From Botryosphaeria dothidea (taxonomy: Eukaryota > Ascomycota > Dothideomycetes > Botryosphaeriales > Botryosphaeriaceae): a DNA stretch of 64,000 nt. The stretch covers positions 1 through 64,000 of the forward strand of contig WWBZ02000051.1 of NCBI GenBank assembly GCA_011503125.2. Direction: 5' to 3'. Position numbers and translations under genes: made by a program. This document shows positions 1 to 9,713 of this stretch, one piece after another (the first letter of the stretch is position 1; every line of letters starts with the position of its first letter). Below the pieces are notes generated by a model, which saw only the letters and a list, made by a program, of their open reading frames with translations, was not told the DNA's origin and made no database searches.

Positions 1-116
1 TAACCCTAACCCTAACCCTAACCCTAACCCTAACCCTAACCCTAACCCTAACCCTAACCCTAACCCTAACCCTAACCCTAACCCTAACCCTAACCCTAAC
101 CCTAACCCTAACCCTA
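1..116. repeat. Telomere repeat tract (TAACCC)n
   Basis: Nineteen uninterrupted copies of TAACCC, then TAA, fill the first 116 bases. Read on the minus strand this is (TTAGGG)n, the telomere repeat of most filamentous fungi. The C-rich strand runs 5'->3' from base 1, so this is a left chromosome end. No subtelomeric satellite lies between the tract and the retrotransposon remnant that follows. Confidence 0.98.
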
Positions 117-118
117 AG

Positions 119-2182
119 GTGGACTCAGAGGCCGACTACGAACCTGATGTTCAGGAACGAGAGGATGAGGAGACTCAATCCTACAACGCCCCAAGAACAC
201 GTTCGCAGTCGAGCGCAGCTCAGCGACTAAACCCGGATCCAGCTACAGCAGATAGCACCATGTCAAACACGGATCCGCAACCAGGAGCGCAGGAGCGTCC
301 ACCTGCTGCCCAAGGGGAGACAAGTGGATCTGGGAGGCAGGAACGCGCTGAACGTCCGCGACCAGGGACGTTTATGGGAGTATATATCCCAAAGCGTAAA
401 AGATTAGAGGAGGATGTAACTGCGGGGGAGCCGGCAGCAAAAGTACCTCGGAGCTTATTTGCGCTCATTAGCCAAACACCAGTTGAGTGCTACCAGCGCC
501 CTGAGGTGCAAGTGTTCCACGCGCTCTCAGCAGTACTCAGTAAGACAATAGGACCGGAAATCCTAACGCCGAAAACCTACGCAGAAGCAGTGGAAGACAA
601 GCAATTTGGTAAGCTTTGGAGAAAAGCAATCCAGGATGAACTCACTGCTCTCGCGTCAAACGGTACATGGGAAGAAGTCGTGCCTCCAAAAGGAGTAAAC
701 ATTGTAACAAGCAAGTAGGTTTTTAAGCCAAAACTCAACATTGACGGCTCACTTGAAAAGGCCAAAGCTCGCCTTGTTGCAAGAGGTTTCACTCAACGGT
801 TTGGACTCGACTTTTGGGACACCTTTGCCCCCACCGTCCGTTATGAGACCCTCCGAACGTTCCTAGCCATCGTTACGCTCTTTGACATGGAGCTCCACCA
901 GATTAACATCAATAATGCCTTCACCGAGTCACGCCTTCGCGAAGATATCTACATGGCCCCACCAGATAGAGTAAGAGTCGCACCCGGACGCGTCTTTAAG
1001 CTTCTACGCAGCCTTTACGGTCTCAAGCAAGCGGCAAGAGACTGGAATAGCAACTGTATGAAAGCACTAAAAGACATCGGATTCCGTCAAAGCCTGGCAG
1101 ACCCCTGCCTGCTGATTCACGACGAAAGGAAAATGCTGCTGCTTGTGTACGTGGATGACATCCCAGTTGCCGCCCAAAGCGGTCAAACAGAAGATATTAT
1201 CTGGTTCAAAAACGCAATCAGCAAGGCCTTTAAGATCAAGGATCTAGGGGAGATGAAGAAGATCCTTGGTGTCCAAGTTACTCGTGATCGCAGGCACCGG
1301 ACGCTGCGCCTTAATCAGTCTTATTACTTACGAGAGACACTTCGGTCACTCGGCATGGAACAGGATAAGTCAAGGCCATCGATGCTACCGATGAACGGAT
1401 ACGACGCGCTCCGACCCGCCGGGCCAGAGGATAAGAGAATCGACCCAAAGGAATATCAGCACACCGTTAGAAAACTGATGCACCTTGCGGTTCTCACACG
1501 TCCGGACCTTGCATTCCCAATAGGACAACTAAGCCAATATCTGAGCGACCCCGCAGAACACCACGGCCAAGCACTCAAAGGCCTTCTGCGGTACCTTAGG
1601 TCAACGGCCGATCTGGGAATTGTATACAAGGATAGTGGGAGCCCTAATCTCATTAGCTACTCGGACTCAGACTACGCCATGGACAAGACAGATAGGAAGT
1701 CAATCTCCGGATTCACCTTTCTACTAGCAAACGGACCAATTAGCTGGAGAAGCTAAAAGCAAAAATCAGTGGCGACCTCTATAGCTGAAGCCGAATATAT
1801 AGCAATATCCACCTGCGCCAAGGAATCCCAATAGCTCGTTAGACTATTGCGAGATATGGGCGCAGGAGAGTATCTAGGGCGATTCCCTTACCAGGGGCAA
1901 CTACGCGAGAACGAGAAGTTCCGTAGTTACTATGTTAACATAAAGGGAGACAACCAGGCGGCACTAAGCCTAGCGAAGGATCCATAGATACACGACAGGT
2001 CAAAGCATATCGACATTCACTATCATAATATCCGCGATCTTATATAAAGGAACCGGATTCATGTCGAGTATGTGTATACTGAGGACATGGTGGCGGACGG
2101 GCTCACCAAGCCCTTACCAAGGGAAGGTTTTCAAAGATTTGTCAGCCAACTGGGACTCGAGAAATCACGGCACAACGGCTGA
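119..2182 (+). pseudogene. Ty1/copia pol remnant (RT-RNase H), 5' truncated at the telomere
   Basis: One reading frame runs from 119 to the stop at 2180-2182 and is interrupted only by nonsense codons (716, 1754 and several more in the RNase H part), with no frameshift. Residues encoded at 119-540 are the low-complexity linker between integrase and RT. From about 570 the copia RT domain follows, with YGLKQA (about 1016) and the catalytic YVDD (1148-1159). RNase H covers about 1620-2182 and ends in the family-typical ADGLTKPL. Gag, protease and integrase are missing because the element is cut at the telomere junction. The nonsense codons fit RIP (CAG or TGG to TAG/TAA). It cannot be functional. 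Confidence 0.9.
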
Positions 2183-2189
2183 GTGGGAG

Positions 2190-2389
2190 TGTTGAGAAAA
2201 CAGCCGTACTAGCCGTGGTTTGGTCATCTGGCAATGCCAGATAAGCAGACCAGTTAAGGGCTGCTAGGCCTTCCTAGACAGGACTAGTGTAGCACGTGAC
2301 CCACACGTATGTCTTCCAGTGTGGTCACGGTAGGTAGAAGAATTGAACATCTTTCTACAAGCTATCTCTATACCGCTGCTGTCGCAACA
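2190..2389 (+). repeat. 3' LTR of the telomere-proximal copia element
   Basis: The segment starts TGTTGAG and ends CGCAACA, a TG...CA structure with short inverted ends. It lies 8 bases after the pol stop, behind the purine run GAGTGGGAG that serves as polypurine tract. Length is 200 bp, normal for copia LTRs. The 5' LTR is absent, so it cannot be compared. Confidence 0.8.
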
Positions 2390-2479
2390 CTTACTATACT
2401 TAATTTTTCTCCTATCTTCGTAGAACTACGCCTTCTAAGGCCCTAGTAGAAGAAAGTAGACTAGAAGAGAACTAATAAT

Positions 2480-5310
2480 ATACTCTAATTAAAGCTCGAA
2501 TATCTTAAAGTAGCCCCTCTTAATACTAAAGTAGACTTAGATTACTTTACTATACTACTCTAGAAGACTATCTAAAGAATAATCTAGAAGACTATTCTAG
2601 TAGCGAGACCCTCGCTCTAGACCTCTATATAATAGATAAAGAAGTATTCGAACCTAATATACTAGGCTAGAGTAGCTAGAAGGAAGTAGACGGCTATAGA
2701 AAGGAAGAAGAACTAGATAGTATACTAAACTATTACTAATAGTAAGAAGAGATAGATTAGAAGAGATAGAATAAAAGTATAGCGTAGAATAGTAGCTAAG
2801 ATTACTTCGGACCTATCTATACTCTAGAAGCTCTTAAAGTAGGTAAGAATAAGGGTACTAGAACCTCTAGCTCTATCTTAGTTCCTATTCCTCTAGAAAG
2901 TAGATAAATAACTATATTACGATAACTAGTCTAAGGTAGAAATCCTTACTAACTAGTTCTTCCTACCTTCTAGGGCTACCGATCTCTTAGATCTAGATAG
3001 ATATATATATCTAGTACTAGTAGAGATTCTCTAAGACCTTACTAAAGAGTAGGTTCTCTATACTATTAAGAAGCTTTCTTTAAATAAGGTACTAGGCCTA
3101 GATAAGATTACTAATAGGTTTCTAAAGTAATACGCTAAGATACTAAGGGGACCCCTTACTAGGTTCTTCTAGAAATACCTCGTACTTAGATACTACCCTA
3201 GGTAGTTTAAAAGCTCTATTACTATAGTCCTTAGAAAACTATAGAGGGACGACTATACTAAAGCTAAGTTATTTAGGCCGATTACTTTACTTAATACGCT
3301 AGGGAAGCTACTTAAGAGAATTATAGTAAATAGAATCTTCTAGGCTACTAAAGTATACGGCCTACTTTCTAATATATAGATAGAAGCTAGGAGAAATAAA
3401 TCCGTAGTAGTAGCTCTTAACCTACTTATAGAATAGATTTATATTATCTAGGTATAAGACCTAGGGCTAGTAGCTTTAGTCCTTAGCCTAGATATCTCGG
3501 AAGTATATAACTACGTATCTTATAGAAGGCTTCTCTATAATATAAGAATAGTAAAACTCCTAGAATAGGTAGAAAGATTTACCTAATTCTTTCTATAGAA
3601 CCGTACTACTTAGCTATCCTTCGGAGACTTTACTAGTCTACTAATCTAGATCTTAACCGGAATTTCCTAGGGATCCTTACTATCGCCGATACTCTACCTA
3701 TTCTTTACTTCTAACCTACTTATATAGCTACGTAGAAGTAATACCTTCTTCCTTAGATTCGTCGATAATACTAATATTCTAATCTTTAGTAGATCTATAG
3801 AATAGAACTATAGGATACTAGAGGGAGTATATTAAATTTACGAGTACTAGGTAGCTACCTACGGGTTAGCTTTCTCGCCCGATAAGTATTACCTTACTTA
3901 TTTTATAAGAAAACTAAGAAGATTTAATATAGTAGTAGGGATCCGTATTCCTAGATTTGCTAGATACCTAGAGCCGATAATTAAGATTCTAGGAGTCTAC
4001 GTAGATAATAAGCTTAGATAGGGACCCTATATTAGAGAAATAGGAGCTAAGGCAATTAAATAGTATATATCTCTCTCTAAACTCGCAGCGTCTACCTAGA
4101 AAGCTTTATTTACTAAAGCCCGCTATATCTATACGGCCGTAGTAAGGCTAGTTCTTACCTACGGCTATAGAGTATAGTATATCCTAGAGAGAATTCTAGA
4201 GTAGAGGAAAATAGCTATCTAGCTACTAAAGAAGATCTAAAACTAGTACCTACGTACTATCTTAGGGGCGTATAAGTTAACTAGTATATAAATCTTAGAG
4301 TATAAGATAGGGATTCTCCTACTCTTACTATATCTAGACGAACTAGTACTAGCTTAGGCTATTAGAGCTAGAGATAGCCTAGTCGCGGTAGTAGTAGAGG
4401 AAACTTACTAGAGTATTAAATAGATAGCTCGGGCTACTCTAAGTACTAGAGGCGCCGCTAGCCCTACTAGAAGAACCCTACTTAGAAAAAAGGTAAACTT
4501 ACTTCTTAACTACTACTCCTCTACCTACTAGAGTCTTCCGAAGTAAACGAAGCTACGTATAGTATATAGAAATAAGTAGAAAGAGAGATAGATAAAGTCT
4601 ACTAGCTAGGGAAGATAAGATAAGCTAGTAGCCTAAAGTATATAGTAGAACCTAAAAATTAGATAAATCTATAGCGAACTATCTAAGCTATAGAGTATAC
4701 TCGCTACTCTACTACGTATAGAGTATATTAGACTAAAAGACTTCCTCTTAAGGCGTAAGGTACTAAAGTATTCTAGTTCTACCTATCTATACGGCTAGTA
4801 TAGATAAACTCTAAAGTATATTCTCTTCTTCTATCTCTACTTCTAATAAAGTAGAATATAGATACTCTAAAGAGTAGGGACTACGGACTACTACTTTCTT
4901 CTCTTAATAAAGAAGGGAATTAAAGTAGTAATAGACTAGTTCTTACGCCTAGGGCTACTTAAGTAATTTAGCCTAGTAAGAGAACTAATATAGGAAGATA
5001 ACTAGGAAGAGAAACTAGGAGAATAACTAGAACTACTAGGACTATTAGAACCCGGATAACTACGAGAATAAGAACTAAAGAGATAGATTTAGTAGGTAAA
5101 TATAGGGCTACTATAGTAGCCGCTACTAGTAAGAAGAAAAAATAAGAACTAGTATAGAATAGTATACCTAGAGAGAGAGAAGGGGTTTTTACTAGGCGAA
5201 AAGATTTTCCCCCTCGTATAAAATAACTATAGATAGCTAGCCCCGTATAGACCCGTAAGGGAGCTATATCGGGAAGAAATAAATTTATCTATCTATCTAT
5301 CTATATAAAA
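2480..5310 (+). pseudogene. RIP-destroyed LINE (Tad/I-like) reverse transcriptase remnant
   Basis: Reading through many TAG/TAA codons recovers a non-LTR retrotransposon ORF2. Its RT block starts near 3020. It has the LINE motif RPITLLNTLGKLL near 3275, a GI(P)QGSPLSP-type block near 3660, and the catalytic box near 3760 read as FVDN instead of F/Y-ADD. A C-terminal half runs to about 5215. The 3' end is marked by four TCTA units (5286-5306), a LINE-style tail. No endonuclease is seen, so the copy is 5' truncated. CpA and TpG are almost absent throughout while CpG persists, the mark of saturated RIP. Confidence 0.8.
5286..5306 (+). repeat. TCTA microsatellite tail of the LINE
   Basis: Short run of TCTA/ATCT units directly after the last recognisable LINE coding sequence. 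Several fungal and animal LINEs end in a simple repeat rather than poly(A). Confidence 0.6.
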
Positions 5311-5339
5311 ATCTAAATACGCGCGTTAAATACGAGTTA

Positions 5340-6960
5340 ATTTTTACGGCTAGTTATCGTCGTTATTATCGCCGTCGCCGTTATCGTTCTCTTTCTTATT
5401 AGTACTATTAATTTTTCTATTATTACCGTCGTCGTCTTCGTCCTTAGTTTTGCTACTATTTTTACCTTCTACTATTCTTTTAGCCTCGTTTATTAACCTT
5501 ATAAATATCTTCTTCTAACTATAAATAAATTTATACTCCGGGCTATTCTAATCGTGCTCCCGCTATATTCTAATAAAAAATATTAATATCTACTACTACG
5601 GCCGGACCCGGTTCTTAATTAACTTCTCGTCTAAATACGGCTATAACGGCTAGTACCGGTTCTAATACTTCTCTATTCTAATCGCCTATATCTATATTAA
5701 TACGTCTATTCTTTTCGCTACGCTCTTCTAACTAATATAGCTAATATTCTCTATCGCCGTCTATATCGCTATCTTAATCGGCTTATATAGGTCGTCTTCT
5801 TCGTTCTTACTAAAAGCCCTTCGCCTTCTATTTTTACCGTCGTCGCCGCCGTCCGGCTTCCTAACGGCCTATAATAAATCCTCGCGGTTCTTATCGACTA
5901 AATACTACTACTACTACGTTCGCTCTAACTATAAATTTATCTAATCTCTCTTAGCGTTCTAAATAATCGCGGCCGCTATCTTCTTAGCCTCTTCGATTCG
6001 TTTCTATATCTACTACTACGCCCGTATCTACGTATTTCTACTACTATCGCTACTACTACTACTATCGTCTCTACTATCTTTATCTACTCTATTCTTCTTC
6101 TCTACCGGCTACTATACTTCGAAATACTATAATTCGTACCGGCTCGTAAAAAATCGCTAATAATATACCCGCCTCGCTACTTCTTAAAACCGCCTCTTAA
6201 TTTGCTATCTTTTACTTTTATCTAACCCGCCTCTCTTTCTACTACTATCTACCGACTACTAGTACTTAACGCGCTAATACTTCTTTATCGCCTTCTCGTC
6301 CCGGTAAATATATCTATATTTATTAGGCTATAACTCGTACGCTAACCCGTCCGCGTATACCGGTAGCTCTAGGATTAGCCTATTAACGTCTACGGGCACC
6401 TCGAACTCTTCGAGGAACCTAATTAATCCGGGAAACTACTTAATCTCGTCCGCGATCGCCTCCGCGTTCTTACCGCTAATACTATAATATCTACTCTATA
6501 AATACTTCTATATCTAATTCGGCTATACTACGTACCGATATTCTCTATATATCGCGACCTAATACTTATCTAAATAATAAAAATACTCGGCTACTCGGGC
6601 GGCTATAATAATTTACGCTTATTATCTACTATCTATTACTTACTATTCGCTACTCGCTACTCTTTAATACTCTAATATAAAAAATACGTCTTATTTTTTT
6701 TTCTTTAACCGGCTTATTCTTTCTATCTAACTACCCGCTTCTTATCGCTACTAAACTATCTAACTCGTCCCGCTTCGCTACGGTCTCTCGTACTACTACC
6801 GGTTATACGTTCGCTCGCTCTCTACCTACCCGGCGATTCTACCCGTCTACTACCGCTCCGCTTAGGCTACTTTTACTCTATTAAATCTAACTCTAACTTA
6901 TCCTAACTACTAAACTATACTTAAACGCGCGATTAAACGAATATATCGTACGTAAAAATT
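5340..6960 (-). pseudogene. RIP-decayed OrsD-domain/RecQ-type (telomere-linked helicase-like) gene, N-terminal part
   Basis: The minus strand, read through nonsense codons, shows a zinc-finger region near 6240-6330. It reads PNKYRYIY...KKYQRVKY; undoing TpA back to TpG or CpA makes it a C-x3-C-x8-H-x4-H finger. It is preceded by an FPGLIRFLEEFEVPV-like block and ELPVYADGLAYEL (about 6330-6440). Downstream are a QRFFTSR..YFEV-like block (about 6105-6150) and a VRPWQQIL-like block (about 5570-5600). From memory this order (degenerate C2H2, QRFF, PWQQIL) is that of the large fungal OrsD/DUF3505 proteins that often carry a RecQ helicase and lie near telomeres. The helicase half is not seen here. 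Boundaries are approximate. Confidence 0.6.
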
Positions 6961-6964
6961 CTTA

Positions 6965-7075
6965 TCGCCCGACCGCGCTCTATAATATATCTTAGTTTAA
7001 CGCGAATCTAACTTTTTTTTCTAAGTCTACCGTATCTAAGTCTATCGTATCTATAATTCTAACTCTAAACTTTAA
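6965..7075. repeat. Old RIPed repeat, left segment (copy A)
   Basis: From the CCGCGCTCTATAATATATC block to the TRIM insertion this matches 22876-22988 almost base for base, apart from TpA changes. It continues on the far side of the TRIM at 7685. The element type is not recognised. It is the substrate into which the TRIM (here) and a gypsy-1 LTR (at 22994) inserted independently. Confidence 0.75.
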
Positions 7076-7228
7076 TGTTACGACGGACCGACCGTGTTGG
7101 GTTTCAGTCGGTGTGTAAGACCATTCGGCCAACCTCCCGTCGACTCTCAGTCGACAAAAGGTTCAGCAATGATCAGCCTGGTGGCTGATCGTGCCCCAAC
7201 AACTCTATATACAGGTAGATCCGTAACA
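7076..7228 (-). repeat. TRIM LTR, left copy (3' LTR on the minus strand)
   Basis: Begins TGTTACGACGG and ends CCGTAACA on the plus strand, perfect inverted ends of 7-8 bp. Identical by eye to 7527-7679; a solo copy lies at 24667-24819. Confidence 0.9.
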
Positions 7229-7526
7229 CTACCTCCCCCTTTAAGGCAGATGGCCCAGCTGCCCAGAACTCAGCCGGCTGTCATCTGGATATAGAGTTAC
7301 CCCCAACCATCCAGTCATGCGCCAGTCAAACAAGACCGGACCTGCAGCGGACTGTGGCTGTGAGCCGGGGGAACGAGTCACCTGGTTGCTTCGCTCGGGC
7401 GCGCTCGCTTGCCGCGAGAGTGGGGGGACCAGACCCACTTCTTCTCTCACGCCTGTCAACTAGGCAAACTTCCAGTTGACGCAACCGGGGCTCGAACCTG
7501 TCGACCCATGGGTAGGCTGATCATAT

Positions 7527-7679
7527 TGTTACGACGGACCGACCGTGTTGGGTTTCAGTCGGTGTGTAAGACCATTCGGCCAACCTCCCGTCGACTCTCA
7601 GTCGACAAAAGGTTCAGCAATGATCAGCCTGGTGGCTGATCGTGCCCCAACAACTCTATATACAGGTAGATCCGTAACA
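7527..7679 (-). repeat. TRIM LTR, right copy (5' LTR on the minus strand)
   Basis: Identical by eye to the left copy over 153 bp. The interior next to it carries GGTTCGAGCCC (minus strand, about 7487-7497), a match to the tRNA/Pol III B-box consensus. Confidence 0.9.
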
Positions 7680-7684
7680 TTTAA

Positions 7685-8464
7685 TTTATATAGGCTCTAA
7701 GTCTACTCTTATAAGAATAGACTTAACTTTTTTAGTTAGAATAGACTTAACTTTTTCGATTAGAATTCTTTTAAATACGCGTCTACCTAGATAGATAATA
7801 CGGTAAACCTATAATCTTTATAAACGATAACTCTAAACTCTAGAACGTACTTAAATAGCTCTATTACTACGCTAGCTTCGACTAGTTTAATTAGCTAACT
7901 CGCGGGTAAATAGATAAATTAAATAAACGGACGAATAACTACCTACTATCTACCGTCTAGTACTAGTACTAGTACTAGTACTAGAATAATATCTACTAAC
8001 TATCTAAAACGCTCTTTACCGACTCTTTTCTTCCGCCTACTTCCTCCGCCCTTACTTCCGGGCTTCCGTCCGGCTCTACCGCGCTTCGATTAGCCGACGG
8101 CTAACTCTAACTTACCCGGCAACCGCGGTAGGGGTACGGCGCCGCTGCCCCGTGCGCGAACCGGCCCCCCCTCCCCCCCCTATTAAAATTACTACCCTTT
8201 AAACTTCGACCGTCGATTCTACTACCGCGACGACGGGCTTTCGACCCGTTTAAATCGGATCCCGGGCCGCCGGGCGCGCGCTCGAACTTCGGCCGGGTCG
8301 CATCCGGGATTTTCGCCCGGGAACCCTAATTAATTCGACCCCCTCCCTACTAACCAATTCGACCCTAGAAACTACTAACCCTACTTTCGATTTATATAGG
8401 CCTACTAACTAATTCGACCTCGAATTAGTTACTATATTATAGATAGCGATTATCCTAAGGTTAA
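7685..8464. other. Old RIPed repeat, right segment (copy A), and unassigned DNA
   Basis: Continues the repeat interrupted by the TRIM. A near-palindrome of 28 bp (7698-7725) matches the perfect version at 23481-23508. A short TACTAG hexamer array lies at about 7958-7985. A CpG-rich patch (about 8090-8330) with long C and G runs stands out from the TA-rich surroundings. No coding sequence is recognisable. Confidence 0.5.
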
Positions 8465-8695
8465 TATAAGGTAGCAAAGCCGAAATAATAGTATTACTTT
8501 TAACTAAAATCTATATATAAGGAGAAAGAAAAGAGAGTTTAGAAAGAGAGGGCGAAGGATAAATATACCTAGTCGCTTAGCGCTAGGCCCGTACTCTAGT
8601 ACCTAACCGAGTTATTCTTAGTATAGCTAGGGCCTCTAGTTACTATTAAGTATCTACCTAGTTACCTAGAGTAGTAGCGCTTAAGAGGCCTAATA
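8465..8695 (-). repeat. Gypsy-2 left LTR (3' LTR on the minus strand), heavily RIPed
   Basis: Aligns end to end with 22635-22865. The differences I checked are TA here against CA or TG there, including the terminal TGTAAGG read as TATAAGG and CCTGACA read as CCTAATA. Confidence 0.92.
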
Positions 8696-9137
8696 CTACT
8701 TCTCTCTTCTCTAAGCGAGGTCTACTAAGCTTCTTAAAAAATTCGGGTAGCTCGGGCGCGTCCTTATAGTATACGTAGTACTTACGGATTTTATTAGGAG
8801 TATTCTTATAGTTACCCTAGTATTACTATAGGAGATTAGAGTTCTACTCGTTCTAGTTGCCTATAAAGATAACCTTATACTATACTCTATACCTTAAGTT
8901 TCGGTAGTCTACTACCTCTAGTACTTCCTACTCCTTATAAGTTTTATTCTCGTTCTTATTAAAGATTATATATACTAGGCTAGGCTCCTAGACCTAACCC
9001 GGATATAGGTTATCTAGGGTAAGGTATAGCTTCTAGGGGTAGAATATAGGGAAGATTTCTTTCTCTTATATATAAGGAGGTATAGCAACTTCGTATGCTT
9101 TGCCGTTAATTAACCTAGTAATTTCCTACGGACTAAG
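8696..9137 (-). pseudogene. Gypsy-2 pol 3' end: chromodomain fragment
   Basis: On the minus strand this continues the integrase C-terminus found at 17157-17290 once gypsy-1 is removed. Lys/Arg-rich residues lead to a chromodomain-type block (EWEVLEVVDYRKLK-like, with TGG and CAG codons now stops) near 8880-8935. It then runs to the left LTR. Stop codons are dense. Confidence 0.75.
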
Positions 9138-9615
9138 TGTAACGAGCGGGCCTCTACCTCTAAGGATCCAAACACCAAAGAGGGTGGAAACCTGTCGAGG
9201 GTTTTCCTTGAGTGGGTACAAGAAGAGGTACGTGAGGAACGAGTAGACGACTGAAGACTGAGCACTGCGTGCGAAGGCCTTGTTACTAACAATTGGTGCT
9301 GAATTGTTATTGAAGTTGACCACGAAGGTCAAAGCTATCTAGAGAGCGTGGTTTATATACGTAGGAGAGTTCTATACAATCTATGTGCTTAATAGGCGGG
9401 TTGCGCTCAATGGCGCGTAGTCTTCTGAGCGAGCTGTTGTGATTGAGCAGGATGGCTCAGTAGGTGGGGCCCGCTCAGGCAGCCTTGGCAATCTGAGCGG
9501 GTGGGTCTAGTTGAGCGCGAGGTCACGTGACCTCGGATCTTTATGACCCCGACTTCTGTTGTTCCGGCGGGGCTGATCCCTAACTTCCTCAACCTGTGGA
9601 GGCTGCGCCGTAACA
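9138..9615 (-). repeat. Gypsy-1 3' LTR
   Basis: 478 bp, plus-strand ends TGTAACG...GCCGTAACA. All reading frames crossing it give the same peptides as the copy at 16674-17151, so the two LTRs are identical or nearly so. Confidence 0.95.
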
Positions 9616-9632
9616 CTATCCCCCCCCTTAAG
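9616..9632 (-). other. Gypsy-1 polypurine tract
   Basis: On the minus strand CTTAAGGGGGGGGATAG lies directly before the 3' LTR. This is the expected primer for plus-strand DNA synthesis. The TRIM has a nearly identical tract in the same place. Confidence 0.85.
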
Positions 9633-9713
9633 GATCTTCGGCCCGAAGATTCTTCCGTATTGCCTATTTCCTTGTGGGTTCTTCCTGGCTTACTTTCTCT
9701 CCGTAAGTCCATC

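Larger units (their letters stand above)
7076..7679 (-). mobile_element. Complete TRIM (miniature non-autonomous LTR retrotransposon)
   Basis: Two LTRs (7076-7228 and 7527-7679, 153 bp each, identical by eye) bound a 298-bp interior with no plausible gene. A 5-bp target duplication TTTAA flanks it (7071-7075, 7680-7684). Orientation is minus: the interior ends on that strand in a polypurine tract (+ strand 7229-7245) directly before the LTR start TGTTACGG. The size and lack of coding fit terminal-repeat retrotransposons in miniature. It sits in RIP-saturated DNA but keeps its CpA/TpG, so it is younger than its host repeat. Confidence 0.9.

Noticed and set aside
7470..7526. tRNA gene
   Set aside because: Only a B-box/T-arm-like half is present; no acceptor pairing or anticodon arm could be folded by eye.
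9126..9332. Open frames within the gypsy-1 LTRs (also 16668-16868, 9407-9715, 16943-17152)
   Set aside because: Identical in both LTRs, no domain, in non-coding repeat sequence. They are incidental frames.
9543..9713. Upstream extension of the antisense gene into the LTR
   Set aside because: The in-frame ATG at 9543 lies in the LTR and would encode polypurine-tract sequence. The ATG at 9714 starts the coherent protein.
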